From positions 2,852,001-2,916,000 of the forward strand of contig CP014761.1 in NCBI GenBank assembly GCA_001647635.1: a stretch of DNA of 64,000 bases. The letters run 5' to 3'. The translations under genes and the position numbers were made by a program. The notes under the pieces are model-generated. The model searched no databases. It was not told the DNA's origin and saw only the letters and a program-made list of their open reading frames with translations. This stretch comes from Leifsonia xyli (GTDB lineage: Bacteria > Actinomycetota > Actinomycetes > Actinomycetales > Microbacteriaceae). Shown in pieces: positions 55,891 to 64,000 of the stretch (position 1 is its first letter; the number at the start of each line of letters is the position of its first letter).

Positions 55891-56433
55891 TCAGCCGTGG
55901 AGCGCGGCCGCCTCGCTGCGCCAGCGCACCAGAAGCGCCCACGGGTCGGGCGCTCCCTCCCTCAGTCGCGCCACGTGGGCCAGCAGCGCCGCATCCGTCT
56001 CGAACCACTCGGTGCCCGGGATGCGCAGCGGCGCGAACTCCGCGTGCCTGCGCTGTTCGAGCATCCGGTCGCCGCGCTCGAACGCCAGCACCTCGTCGTG
56101 GGGGAGGGCGGAGAACCGCTGGGCGGGGTTGGCGGTGGTGCCGATCTTGATCCGGTCGCGGTAGCGGAGGTAGTAGACGACGTCGATCCGGGATGCGACG
56201 GCCGAGTCGGGCGGCGGCTCGCCCACCCGCCACTCGCACACGGCGCACAGCCAGCCGGACGGGTAGCGGACGCCGAGCCGCGACCCGCAGAACGCGCAGG
56301 GCGACGGGAGGACGTCCGTCACGCCGAGGTCGGCATCCACCCAGTCGTGCGCTTCGAGCAGGTGCGTGAGGCACAGCGCCAGCGGCGCGCCGGGATGCGC
56401 GGGCCGGCCGCAGAGCGCGCAGGGCGTGTCCAT
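55891..56433 (-). CDS. Zinc-finger GIY-YIG-like (MUG113/T5orf172) protein
   Basis: A 180-residue protein in two parts. The first ~70 residues contain Cys pairs CALC, CAFC and CAVC, which could form zinc knuckles. The second part begins VVYYLRYRDRIKIGTTANPAQR and continues LEQRRHAEFAPLRIPGTEWFE, which resembles the MUG113/T5orf172 branch of GIY-YIG nucleases (Tyr, Arg and Glu positions kept). It may bind and cut nucleic acid; activity is uncertain. It converges on the MFS gene. Confidence 0.72.
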   Translation of the reverse strand: MDTPCALCGRPAHPGAPLALCLTHLLEAHDWVDADLGVTDVLPSPCAFCGSRLGVRYPSGWLCAVCEWRVGEPPPDSAVASRIDVVYYLRYRDRIKIGTTANPAQRFSALPHDEVLAFERGDRMLEQRRHAEFAPLRIPGTEWFETDAALLAHVARLREGAPDPWALLVRWRSEAAALHG

Positions 56434-56468
56434 GCCGCGAGGCTAGCCCCGGCCGCCGACAGCGCCGG

Positions 56469-57461
56469 TCAGCGCGGCGGCAGGCAGCGGATGAGGTCGA
56501 GCTCGCCGCTGAGCGACACCGGCCCGTCGCCGTGCGCGGTGAGCACGGTCGCCCCGCGTCGCAGCGGGATAGAGACCTCTGCCGTCTCGAGTGTTCCGGC
56601 GCCGTCGAGCACGACCAGTACGGAGAAGGACGCGTCGAGCTCGCGGTGCCCGGCGACGCGGACGCGCTCCGCAGCGAAGAACGGGTCGGCGTCGGCGGGG
56701 AAGAGCGTCTCGGCGCCCCGCCCCTGCCGGAGGTCGTGGATGCGTTCGGCCGGCGTGATGTCGCGGACCAGGCCGTCGATCGCGGTATCCAGGTCGAGTC
56801 CGAGCAGGGCCTCCCTCTCGGACAGCGTGCGCCGTTCGAGCAGCACCGAGAGATCGGTCGGCTGCTGCAGCTCCACGAGGGTGACGCCCGGGCCGATCGC
56901 GTGGGCGAGACCGGCGGGCACCAGCAGCGTGTCACCGGCGGCCAGGGGGACGCGGTTCATCGCATCCACCATGGCGTCCGCATCCTGTCCATGCCACCAG
57001 CCGCGTACCTCGGCGTCGCTCACCGCGCGCCGGAAGCCGAGGGCGGCGTAGGCGTCGTCGGCCGCCTCGATGACGGCCCACGCCTCGGTCTTGCCCAGCG
57101 GGCTGTCGAGGTGCGCGGCGGCGAACGCGTCGTCCGGGTGGTAGTGCACGAACAGGCGCTCGGCGGTGTCCAGCAGCTTCACGAGCAGCATCGTCCGCGG
57201 TCCGTGGCGGTGCACGTGCTCCTCGCCGAGGAAGCGCACCGGATCGGCGGCGACGGCGTCCCGAAGCGTGGTTCCGTCCGGAAGCACGGTCAGTCCGACT
57301 CCGCCGCCGGCGAAGACCTCCGTGGTCGAGCCGACGAAGTCCTCCGGCGTGAACGGGCTCGGTTGCTCGGTGCCGCGGAACCGCGCTATGCCGGCTCCGC
57401 CGCGGTAGGGACGATCGAGCGGCTGGTTCGGGCCGAGGAGGAGGGGGGTCGCGGTGCTCAC
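56469..57461 (-). CDS. manA: Mannose-6-phosphate isomerase, class I
   Basis: A 330-residue cupin-type phosphomannose isomerase interconverting mannose 6-phosphate and fructose 6-phosphate. Metal-ligand regions are visible: VHYHPDDAFA, LGKTEAWAVIEA and VPAGLAHAIGPGVTLVELQQP. It lacks the longer insertions of enteric ManA and is a compact actinobacterial form. The GTG at 57459-57461 is used; no good Shine-Dalgarno precedes it. It is divergent from the FtsX-type exporter genes. It might belong to an unusual sugar isomerase relative, but motif retention favours ManA. Confidence 0.85.
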   Translation of the reverse strand: MSTATPLLLGPNQPLDRPYRGGAGIARFRGTEQPSPFTPEDFVGSTTEVFAGGGVGLTVLPDGTTLRDAVAADPVRFLGEEHVHRHGPRTMLLVKLLDTAERLFVHYHPDDAFAAAHLDSPLGKTEAWAVIEAADDAYAALGFRRAVSDAEVRGWWHGQDADAMVDAMNRVPLAAGDTLLVPAGLAHAIGPGVTLVELQQPTDLSVLLERRTLSEREALLGLDLDTAIDGLVRDITPAERIHDLRQGRGAETLFPADADPFFAAERVRVAGHRELDASFSVLVVLDGAGTLETAEVSIPLRRGATVLTAHGDGPVSLSGELDLIRCLPPR

Positions 57462-57538
57462 CGTCAGCAATCTAGTCCTCCGCCGGACACGGGGCCCGCA
57501 CACGCATCCCGGGCGCGGAGGCACGCTACGTTGAGGGA

Positions 57539-60500
57539 ATGCGTGCGGGGGACGGTCGATCGGGTCGCGCCCGGTCCTTCTGGCCCCAGCGCAGCCGAGC
57601 ACAGTCGGGTGCGCTCGCCGCCACGGGCCTCGTGGTGGTCGTCGTCGCCTTCCTCGCCTCGGTCATGACCGGCCTGGCGCTGCGCTCGCCCGACGCCGCT
57701 GTGCGCGCCACGATCGCCGAGGAGCCCGCCGCGGTCACCTCCCTCGCGGTGCAGGCGTCGCGGTCGACGGATGCGGCGACGCAGGATGAGGCCGTGCGGC
57801 GGGTGCTCCGCGAGCAGTTCCGCGGCGCGTCCGTGCGCGTCGCGTCGAGCTCCTTCGTCCCGTCCGCCGCGGTGACCGGGGGAGGGTCGGCGTTGCTGCT
57901 GGTCACGTCCGACGACCTGCGGAAACGGGTGCAGCCGACCGAGGGCCGGTGGCCGTCCACGGAGGCGGAGGTCGCCGTCGACACCGCCTTCGCCCGCGCC
58001 CACCGCGTCTCCGTGGGCGACACGCTGGTGTTCGCGGGCCAGGATGCGGCGGTCCCGGTCACCGTGACCGCGCTGTGGCGCCCCGCCGACCCCGGCGCGC
58101 CGGCGTGGCTGGGGTTGACCGACGGCGCGGGAGGGACGGACGGCCGCGTGATCGTGCCGGACGCGGTCGCTCACGCCGCCGGCGACGGTATCGCCGCCCA
58201 GTGGGTGCTCACCCCGGACGCGACGGACGCCACCGCCGCACAGCTGCTACGCCTGCGCTCCGGCTTCGACGGCATCGCCGACGCGCTGAGCGAGGAGCCG
58301 TCGGCCGCGGCCAGCCCGTTCTCGTCGACCGGACAGGGCGCGGCGACCGTCGCCGCAATGCAGCGGTCGGTGGTCGCGCTGCAGGCCGTCATCCCGGTGC
58401 CGCTGACGGTGCTCGCCGTGTGCTCGGTCATCGCGCTCGTGCTGCTCGGACAGCTCCTCGCAGGTGCGCGCCGGGTCGAGACGCGCCTGCTGCGCTCGCG
58501 GGGAATGACGGTCCGCGCGCTCGCCGTCGCGTCCGCGCTGGAAGCCGCGGTCGTCGCCGTGGCCGGGGTCGCGGTGGGCGCCGTCGCTGCCCAGCTCGTC
58601 CTGCTGCGGCTGGTCGGCGGCCCGGGGGCAGGCGCATCCGGAGTCCTGGATGTGGCCCTGCCGGCCGTCGCCGCTCTGCTGGCCGCCGTGCTCGCAGCGG
58701 TCGTCACCATGGTCGTCTCGGTGCGGTCTCTGACGGACGCACCAGGCGCGGTGGAGGCGGGCCGCTCGCGCACCGCGGTCTCCGCCGGCCTCGCCGTGCT
58801 CGCGGTGATCGCCGCCGCGGTGACCCTCTGGCGGTTCCTCGTGTTCAGCTCGTCCGGGTCGCTCGCCGACGGCACAGCGGGGGTCGACCCCGCGGGCGTC
58901 GTGGCCCCGGCGGCGGTGCTGTGCGCGATCGCCCTGGTCGGTCTCTCGCTGTTCGGGCCCGCCGCCGCAGCCGTCGAGCGGCTCGCCGGACGGGGACGCG
59001 GCGTCGCCCGCGTGCTCCCGGCTCGGCAGGTGGGGCGCGGCATCGCGCTGTTCGCCGGACCTGTGGCGCTCATCGTGCTGGCGGTGGGCTCGCTGAGCTT
59101 CGCCGCCGGGTACGCGGGGACCTTCGCAGGCTTCCTCCGCGACTCGACGGTGCTGGTCCAGGGCGCACCCGTCCGCGCCGATCTGGGAGCGAGCGGGACG
59201 CCGCGATCCGCCTCCGACCTCTCGCCGGCGGCCGCGTTGCACCGACCGGGCGTCACGGTCTCGCCGGCCATCGTGGACGACGCCACCGTGGGCGACACTG
59301 ACGCTGCGCTCGTCGTGGCAGACACGCGTCTGCTCCCCGCGCTCACCCCGGTCGGGTCGTACCTGTTCGACGGGAGCGCGGCGGCCGCGGATCTGCATGC
59401 CGCGAACGGCATACCGGGCGCCGACCTGTCGTCGAGCGGCCGCACCCTCCGGTTGCGCGCGGTCGCAGCGGCGGGATCCGGGTCGGCGACGGCGACCGCG
59501 GTCACGGGGTGGTTCGCTACGGACGCCGGAGAGGCGGTCCCCGTCACGGCGTCGGTCGCCGCCGACGGGACGGCCTCCCTCGCGGTGCCGTCGAACGGCG
59601 CGGCCCGCCTTGTCGCCGTGGACTTCGCCGTGGCGCCGGTCGGCGCGGTGGACGTGAAGGTCGCCGTGACCGGGCTGCCGCGGGCCGCCGACGCGTGGAC
59701 CCTCGCCGCAGGCGCCTTCGGGTCGTCGACGCCGTTCCGCGCGGCGGGCGCAGCGGCCGCCTCCGCCGCCGCGCTCGACGCGCCCGCCTCCGTCCGGTTC
59801 GTGCCGGGCGATCCGCCGCCCCTCCGCTTCGCGGTGACCTCGGCGCTGGCGGCCGACGACGACCTGGCCGTTGGCCGTCGGATCGAGGTCCGCTCGCCGA
59901 CCGGGGACCTCACCGGCACCGTGGCCCGCGTCGTCGCCGCCGTCCCCGGCACGCCTTCCGAACGGGCCGTCCTGGCCGACTACGCAGCCGTGGCGGCGCA
60001 GCTCCTGCGCACCACCCCGTCCGTCGCTCGCGCCTCCTCGGTGTGGGCGTCGGGCGGCGACACGGCGGCGACGGCGGCCGCCCTGTCCGGTGCGGCGGAT
60101 GGCCAGGCGGTCGTCACCACCGCAGACGGCGGGTTCGTGTCGCGCTTCCTCGGCGGCGCCGTCCTCAGCACGTGGCTGGGAGCAGCGGGATGCGCGGCGC
60201 TCGCTCTCGCCGCCGTGGCCGCGGCCGTCTCCTCGGCTCTCCGGCGCCGCCGCGGAGAGGTGGTGGTGCTGCGCGCTGTCGGGCTCTCCGGTCGCCAGCA
60301 GGCGTGGACGCGGCGCCTCGAGGTCATCGGGGTGACCGTCGCCGCCGGCGTGTTCGGCCTGCTCGGCGGCGTCGCCGTCGTGCTCCTGGTGGGCAACACC
60401 CTCGCCCGGCTCTCGGTGGTGACCGCGCCATCCACCCTCTCCGTGCAGGGACGTGTGGATCCGCTCGGGCTCGGCCTGGGGCTCCTGGTCCTGGCGGCCG

Positions 60501-60583
60501 CTCTCGCCGCCGCGGTCTGGGCGTACGGATCCGCGGTGCGGCGCCAGGCCGCCGACACCGGATACCGGGAGGAGACCCGATGA
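57539..60583 (+). CDS. FtsX/MacB-like ABC transporter permease 1
   Basis: A 1014-residue permease: one N-terminal helix (GLVVVVVAFLASVMTGL), a large extracytoplasmic domain, four central helices, a second extracytoplasmic domain and C-terminal helices (FtsX-type RRRGEVVVLRAVGLSGRQQAW loop). This duplicated FtsX architecture is typical of large actinobacterial exporters or envelope-acting complexes. The stop overlaps the second permease start (ATGA). The partner ATPase follows two genes later. Cargo or role is unknown. Confidence 0.83.
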   Translation: MRAGDGRSGRARSFWPQRSRAQSGALAATGLVVVVVAFLASVMTGLALRSPDAAVRATIAEEPAAVTSLAVQASRSTDAATQDEAVRRVLREQFRGASVRVASSSFVPSAAVTGGGSALLLVTSDDLRKRVQPTEGRWPSTEAEVAVDTAFARAHRVSVGDTLVFAGQDAAVPVTVTALWRPADPGAPAWLGLTDGAGGTDGRVIVPDAVAHAAGDGIAAQWVLTPDATDATAAQLLRLRSGFDGIADALSEEPSAAASPFSSTGQGAATVAAMQRSVVALQAVIPVPLTVLAVCSVIALVLLGQLLAGARRVETRLLRSRGMTVRALAVASALEAAVVAVAGVAVGAVAAQLVLLRLVGGPGAGASGVLDVALPAVAALLAAVLAAVVTMVVSVRSLTDAPGAVEAGRSRTAVSAGLAVLAVIAAAVTLWRFLVFSSSGSLADGTAGVDPAGVVAPAAVLCAIALVGLSLFGPAAAAVERLAGRGRGVARVLPARQVGRGIALFAGPVALIVLAVGSLSFAAGYAGTFAGFLRDSTVLVQGAPVRADLGASGTPRSASDLSPAAALHRPGVTVSPAIVDDATVGDTDAALVVADTRLLPALTPVGSYLFDGSAAAADLHAANGIPGADLSSSGRTLRLRAVAAAGSGSATATAVTGWFATDAGEAVPVTASVAADGTASLAVPSNGAARLVAVDFAVAPVGAVDVKVAVTGLPRAADAWTLAAGAFGSSTPFRAAGAAAASAAALDAPASVRFVPGDPPPLRFAVTSALAADDDLAVGRRIEVRSPTGDLTGTVARVVAAVPGTPSERAVLADYAAVAAQLLRTTPSVARASSVWASGGDTAATAAALSGAADGQAVVTTADGGFVSRFLGGAVLSTWLGAAGCAALALAAVAAAVSSALRRRRGEVVVLRAVGLSGRQQAWTRRLEVIGVTVAAGVFGLLGGVAVVLLVGNTLARLSVVTAPSTLSVQGRVDPLGLGLGLLVLAAALAAAVWAYGSAVRRQAADTGYREETR

Positions 60584-63270
60584 GCCGGCCGGTGACCGAC
60601 GCGCGGCTGTTCCTGCGCTCGCTGCGCGCCTACGCCGGCGGACTGGCACTTCTGGCGGTCGTCGCCCTCGTCGCCGCAGCGGCGCTGGCCGCGTGGCCGC
60701 GCGCGGTGAGCGGCATTCTCGGCGGCGAACTGCGCCACGACCTGCAGCAGGCGGGAGCGGGTGGCCGGGACCTCAGCGCACCCGTCCGCACCGGCTTCCT
60801 GTCGGCGGGGCCGATGGTCGACCCGGCGCGCCTCTGGGATCAGCTCCCGGCGATCGGCGCGTCCGTGCACAGCGCGATGAGCCCGGCGCTCCGCGCGGTC
60901 ACCGCGGCCGGCGACTCGTCGGCTCGCAGCGACGACCTGGCGACCACGTCGCCCGCCGGCGCACGACCCCTCGACCACTACGGCGTCTCCCTCGAGGCCT
61001 ACCGGGGCCTGCGGCAGCAGGCGCGGCTCGCGCAGGGGGAGTGGCCGACGGCGGCCGCAGGCGGCTCCGTCCCCGTCGTGGTCACCACCGCGACCGCGAA
61101 GCTGCTCGGCTGGAAGGTCGGCGAGACCCGGGAGTCCGGGGCCGGTCAGGGCGGATCGCTGATCCTGCGCCTCGCCGGCACCATCGCGCCGAAGGACACC
61201 GCCGCCTCCTTCTGGGACCTCGACCCCGTCCGCGACCTCGGCCACGTCTCCGGAGGCGGCGACAGCCCCAAGAGCTTCGTCGGCATCGCCTGGGTCGACC
61301 CCGCATCCTGGCCGGACCTCGCCCCGCGCTTGGACGCCACCTCTGCCGAGATCTGGTACCCCGTCGAGCCCGACCGCTTCACGGCCGAGACCCTTCCCGC
61401 CGTGCGGAGCGCGCTGGGCGGCTTCCTGGCCGCGCCTCCCGTCGTCTCCGCCGGCGGAGCGAGCGTGCGGCTGCCGTTCGCGACGGCGGTGCAGCAGACC
61501 CTCGACGACTTCATGGCGCGCGCACAGCCGGCGCAGACGCTCTTCGCCATCCTCCTCAGCGGGCCGCTCGTGGTCGCACTGGCCGTGCTCGCGCAGGGCG
61601 CACGTCTCGTCGCCGAGCGCCGCAGACCCGCCCTGGCTCTCGCTGCCGCGCGCGGCGCGTCGCCGGGTCGGCTGCGCACGGAACTCGCCGCTCAGGGCGC
61701 GCTCGTCTCCATCCCGGCGGCGGCGCTCGGCTTCGCGATCGCGCTGCTCGTCACGCCCGGCGCGCAACCGCTCGCGACGCCGCTGGCGCTCGCCGCCGTC
61801 TGCGCACTCCTTCCTCCGCTCGCCCTGGTCGTCGCGGCCGGCTCGCTCGACCCGGCCGCGCGGGCCTCGCGGCGCCGTTCCCGCTGGGCGTGGGTCGCCG
61901 AGGTCGTCGCCGTCGGCCTCGCGGTCCTCAGCGTCGTGCTCGTGTCGCGCCGCGGACTGTCCTCGACCGGGGCCGGCCTGGCCGTCGACCCGCTCGCCGC
62001 ACTGACCCCGGTGCTGGTGGCGATCGCCGCTTGCGTGCTCGTCGTGCGGCTCACCCGCCTCCCGCTCGATGGGCTGGCGCGCGGCCTGCACCGCGGCCGT
62101 GGCCCGGTCGCCTTCGTCGGAGCCTCCGGGACGCGCGGAGCGGGCTCCGGCGTGCTCTGGCCCGTGTTCACCCTGGTCGCGGGCGTCAGCATCGCGCTGT
62201 TCTCGGTGAGCATGCTGGCGACCTCGACCGCCGGGCTCGCCGAGGGCGCGCGCATCCGGGTCGGCTCCGACCTGTCGCTCACCGCCGCGACGACGCTCAG
62301 CGACGCCCAAGTGGATGCGGTGAAGCGCCTCGACGGCGTCGAACGGACGGCGACGGTCGACTGGGCGGGAGGCGTCCGACTCTTCGCCGGCGGGGTGACG
62401 TCGGACGTCTCCGGCTACCTCGTCGACCCCCGGGAGCTCGACGCGGTGCAGTCCGGCCTGCCCGCCGACGCACGGCTCTCGGACGCGCTCACCGGCGGCA
62501 TCCGGGGCCGGACGGGCGCCGCGCTCGGGGGCTGGTCAAGCCAGCTCCCGATCACCAGCGCCCTCATCGTCACCGGCGGCACCAACGTCCACCTCGGTGT
62601 GACGGAGCTCGACCACCTGCCGGGCGTGTACGTGCGCGACGGCGAGTGGGTGTTCCTCGATCGCACGACCCTGCCTGCGACGAGCGGTGTCACCGGCGAA
62701 CCGCAGACCGTCCTCGTCAAGCTCGGCGCGGGAGCCGATGCCGCTCGCGTGCACGCCGAGCTGCAGCGGATCGGCGGGTCCGGCGCGCTGGTGGGGGATG
62801 CGATCGCGGAACGCGACGGGCTCCGGAGCGCGCCGCTCGTCTCCGGCACCGAGCAGGTCGCGCTGCTGTCGATCGCGCTCACGGTGCTGCTGTGCATCGC
62901 GGCTCTGCTGCTGACCCTCGTGCTGAACACCTCCGCGCGCATCCGGCTGGTCGCCACGCTGAGGACCATCGGCTACAGCTCGCGGCAGACCGCCGGGGTG
63001 CTCGCCTGGGAGTTGGGCCCCGTGCTGGTGATCGGCCTCGCAGCCGGGGCGGTCGTCGGGCTTCTGCTGCCCGCCGTCGTGCTCGACCCGCTCGACCTGC
63101 GCGGTTTCACCGGGAGCCCGGTCCAGCCGCCGGTCGTGCAGGACCCGCTGCTCGTCGCCGCTGCGCTCGCCGGCTTCGCCGTCGTGGCAGCCGTGGCGAC
63201 CGTCGTCGTCCTCGCCGGAGCGCGCCGCCGCTCGCCGGCGACCGTGCTGAGGAACGCAGGAGGAGAATGA
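60580..63270 (+). CDS. FtsX/MacB-like ABC transporter permease 2
   Basis: An 896-residue permease of the same architecture as the preceding gene: N-terminal helix (GGLALLAVVALVAAAALAAW), large outer domain, central helices and a C-terminal FtsX segment (SARIRLVATLRTIGYSSRQTAGVL). It overlaps the preceding gene by four bases and the ATPase by four (ATGA), so all three are coupled. It probably forms a heterodimer with permease 1. The start ATG is 60580; a GGGAGGAG ribosome-binding site lies just upstream. Confidence 0.83.
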   Translation: MSRPVTDARLFLRSLRAYAGGLALLAVVALVAAAALAAWPRAVSGILGGELRHDLQQAGAGGRDLSAPVRTGFLSAGPMVDPARLWDQLPAIGASVHSAMSPALRAVTAAGDSSARSDDLATTSPAGARPLDHYGVSLEAYRGLRQQARLAQGEWPTAAAGGSVPVVVTTATAKLLGWKVGETRESGAGQGGSLILRLAGTIAPKDTAASFWDLDPVRDLGHVSGGGDSPKSFVGIAWVDPASWPDLAPRLDATSAEIWYPVEPDRFTAETLPAVRSALGGFLAAPPVVSAGGASVRLPFATAVQQTLDDFMARAQPAQTLFAILLSGPLVVALAVLAQGARLVAERRRPALALAAARGASPGRLRTELAAQGALVSIPAAALGFAIALLVTPGAQPLATPLALAAVCALLPPLALVVAAGSLDPAARASRRRSRWAWVAEVVAVGLAVLSVVLVSRRGLSSTGAGLAVDPLAALTPVLVAIAACVLVVRLTRLPLDGLARGLHRGRGPVAFVGASGTRGAGSGVLWPVFTLVAGVSIALFSVSMLATSTAGLAEGARIRVGSDLSLTAATTLSDAQVDAVKRLDGVERTATVDWAGGVRLFAGGVTSDVSGYLVDPRELDAVQSGLPADARLSDALTGGIRGRTGAALGGWSSQLPITSALIVTGGTNVHLGVTELDHLPGVYVRDGEWVFLDRTTLPATSGVTGEPQTVLVKLGAGADAARVHAELQRIGGSGALVGDAIAERDGLRSAPLVSGTEQVALLSIALTVLLCIAALLLTLVLNTSARIRLVATLRTIGYSSRQTAGVLAWELGPVLVIGLAAGAVVGLLLPAVVLDPLDLRGFTGSPVQPPVVQDPLLVAAALAGFAVVAAVATVVVLAGARRRSPATVLRNAGGE

Positions 63271-64000
63271 CCACCGTGACCCCCGACCGGGCCGACTCGG
63301 CCACCCGCGCCGATGCGGCCGTCCGCGTCGACGCGTCGATCCGCTGCGCCGACCTGGTCCGCATCTTCACCGCCGACGGCGTCGAGGTGCAGGCGTTGCA
63401 GGGCCTCACCCTGCGCGTCGACAGCGGCGAACTCGTCGCCATCGTCGGCGCCTCCGGCTCGGGCAAGTCGACGCTGCTCGGCATCCTGTCCGGACTCGAC
63501 AAGCCGACGGCCGGCTCGGTCAGCGTCGCCGGGCGCGACCTGCTGGCGCTCAGTAATAAGGAGCGCGTCGATTACCGGCGCCGGACCGTCGGCTTCGTCT
63601 GGCAGCAGACCTCGCGCAACCTGCTCGGTTATCTCACCGCCCGCGAGAACCTGGCACTGGCGATGTCCGTCGCGCGCACCCCGGACCGCGAGCGCCGCGC
63701 GACCGCGCTGCTCGATCTGCTGGAGGTGTCGCACTGCGCCGACCGCCGCCCCACCGAGATGTCCGGCGGCGAGCAGCAGCGCGTGGCCATCGCGGTGGGC
63801 CTCGCAAACGAGCCCGCCGTCCTGCTCGCCGACGAGCCGACGGGCGAGCTCGACGAGGCCACGAGCGTCGAGGTGCTGGAGGCGATGCGCGGCGCGAACC
63901 GCGAGCTCGGCGTCACGACCCTGATCGTCACCCACGATCCGACCGTCTCCGACCACGTCGCGCGGACCGTCCAGATCCGCGACGGCCGCACGGCGACCGA
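63267..64000 (+). CDS. ABC transporter ATPase (MacB/LolD type), 3' partial
   Basis: The ATPase of the FtsX-type system, running past the right edge. Walker A GASGSGKST, Q-loop region VWQQTSRNLLGYLT, signature MSGGEQQRVAIAVGLA, Walker B VLLADEPTGELD and H-loop VTHD are all present, so the core is complete to residue ~235. An ~25-residue Asp/Arg-rich N-terminal extension precedes the domain. The ATG at 63267 follows AGGAGG at three bases and overlaps the permease stop. It would power export or mechanical signalling by the two permeases. Confidence 0.9.
   Translation, partial: MTTVTPDRADSATRADAAVRVDASIRCADLVRIFTADGVEVQALQGLTLRVDSGELVAIVGASGSGKSTLLGILSGLDKPTAGSVSVAGRDLLALSNKERVDYRRRTVGFVWQQTSRNLLGYLTARENLALAMSVARTPDRERRATALLDLLEVSHCADRRPTEMSGGEQQRVAIAVGLANEPAVLLADEPTGELDEATSVEVLEAMRGANRELGVTTLIVTHDPTVSDHVARTVQIRDGRTAT

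Noticed and set aside
1..64000. CRISPR array, insertion sequence, tRNA or rRNA genes
   Set aside because: No regular direct repeats with spacers, no transposase or terminal repeats, and no tRNA- or rRNA-like sequence was recognised.

Overview
The window is high-GC actinobacterial chromosome with strong G/C third-position bias, tight ATGA/GTGA gene overlaps and little intergenic space. A Rhodococcus-type putrescine oxidase, an LAxTG-type cell-wall sorting signal, FurA-like and PucR regulators and several LacI-controlled sugar operons suggest an actinomycete, probably Microbacteriaceae (Leifsonia-like). That placement is inference; there is no rRNA or tRNA gene to test it. I see no CRISPR array, insertion sequence or phage gene.

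Layout. 0-5.3 kb: end of an SDR oxidoreductase, a GNAT acetyltransferase, then a divergent pair of secreted proteins (lamin-tail/phytase-like wall protein and metallophosphoesterase) with PHO-box-like repeats between them. 5.3-9.4 kb: DUF1275 membrane protein, a polyamine/amino-acid permease divergent from putrescine oxidase, and a small Cys/His protein. 9.4-13.3 kb: Kup potassium transporter, cold-shock protein, and an alpha/beta hydrolase with its TetR regulator. 13.3-17.1 kb: a second TetR divergent from an NCS1 permease coupled to a YtcJ-like amidohydrolase. 17.1-18.5 kb: small hypotheticals, an NYN-domain gene and a candidate small RNA.

18.5-40.5 kb is mostly an arabinose/arabino-oligosaccharide utilization island. 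It holds a LacI regulator and a ChvE-GguA-GguB monosaccharide importer; two tandem LacI paralogues; an oligosaccharide ABC importer whose operon continues into a GH63-like hydrolase and a GH127 beta-L-arabinofuranosidase; and araB-araD-araA with a fourth LacI. Two operator types are readable: TCGAAGCGGTTCGA around the tandem lacI genes, and TGTGACCGGTCACA at the chvE and araB promoters. The inferred route is import of short arabinosides, hydrolysis to L-arabinose, then isomerase, kinase and epimerase to xylulose 5-phosphate. A PEP-mutase-like lyase and a ThDP enzyme sit between the two halves.

40.5-64 kb: hemerythrin protein, GH13 enzyme, aldose epimerase, PucR with gabT-gabD, PhzF-like protein, fur-catalase, Na+/H+ antiporter, a TetR/MFS pair with an operator inside the promoter, a zinc-finger GIY-YIG protein, mannose-6-phosphate isomerase, and an FtsX-type ABC exporter whose ATPase runs off the right edge. 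Putrescine oxidase (7.6 kb) and GabT-GabD (45.6 kb) could form a putrescine-to-succinate route.

Nine genes carry apparent single-base frameshifts. Each is explained by one missing base, nearly always in a short G or C run, which points to sequencing/assembly under-calling rather than gene decay. These genes are annotated as full-length CDS with the break located.
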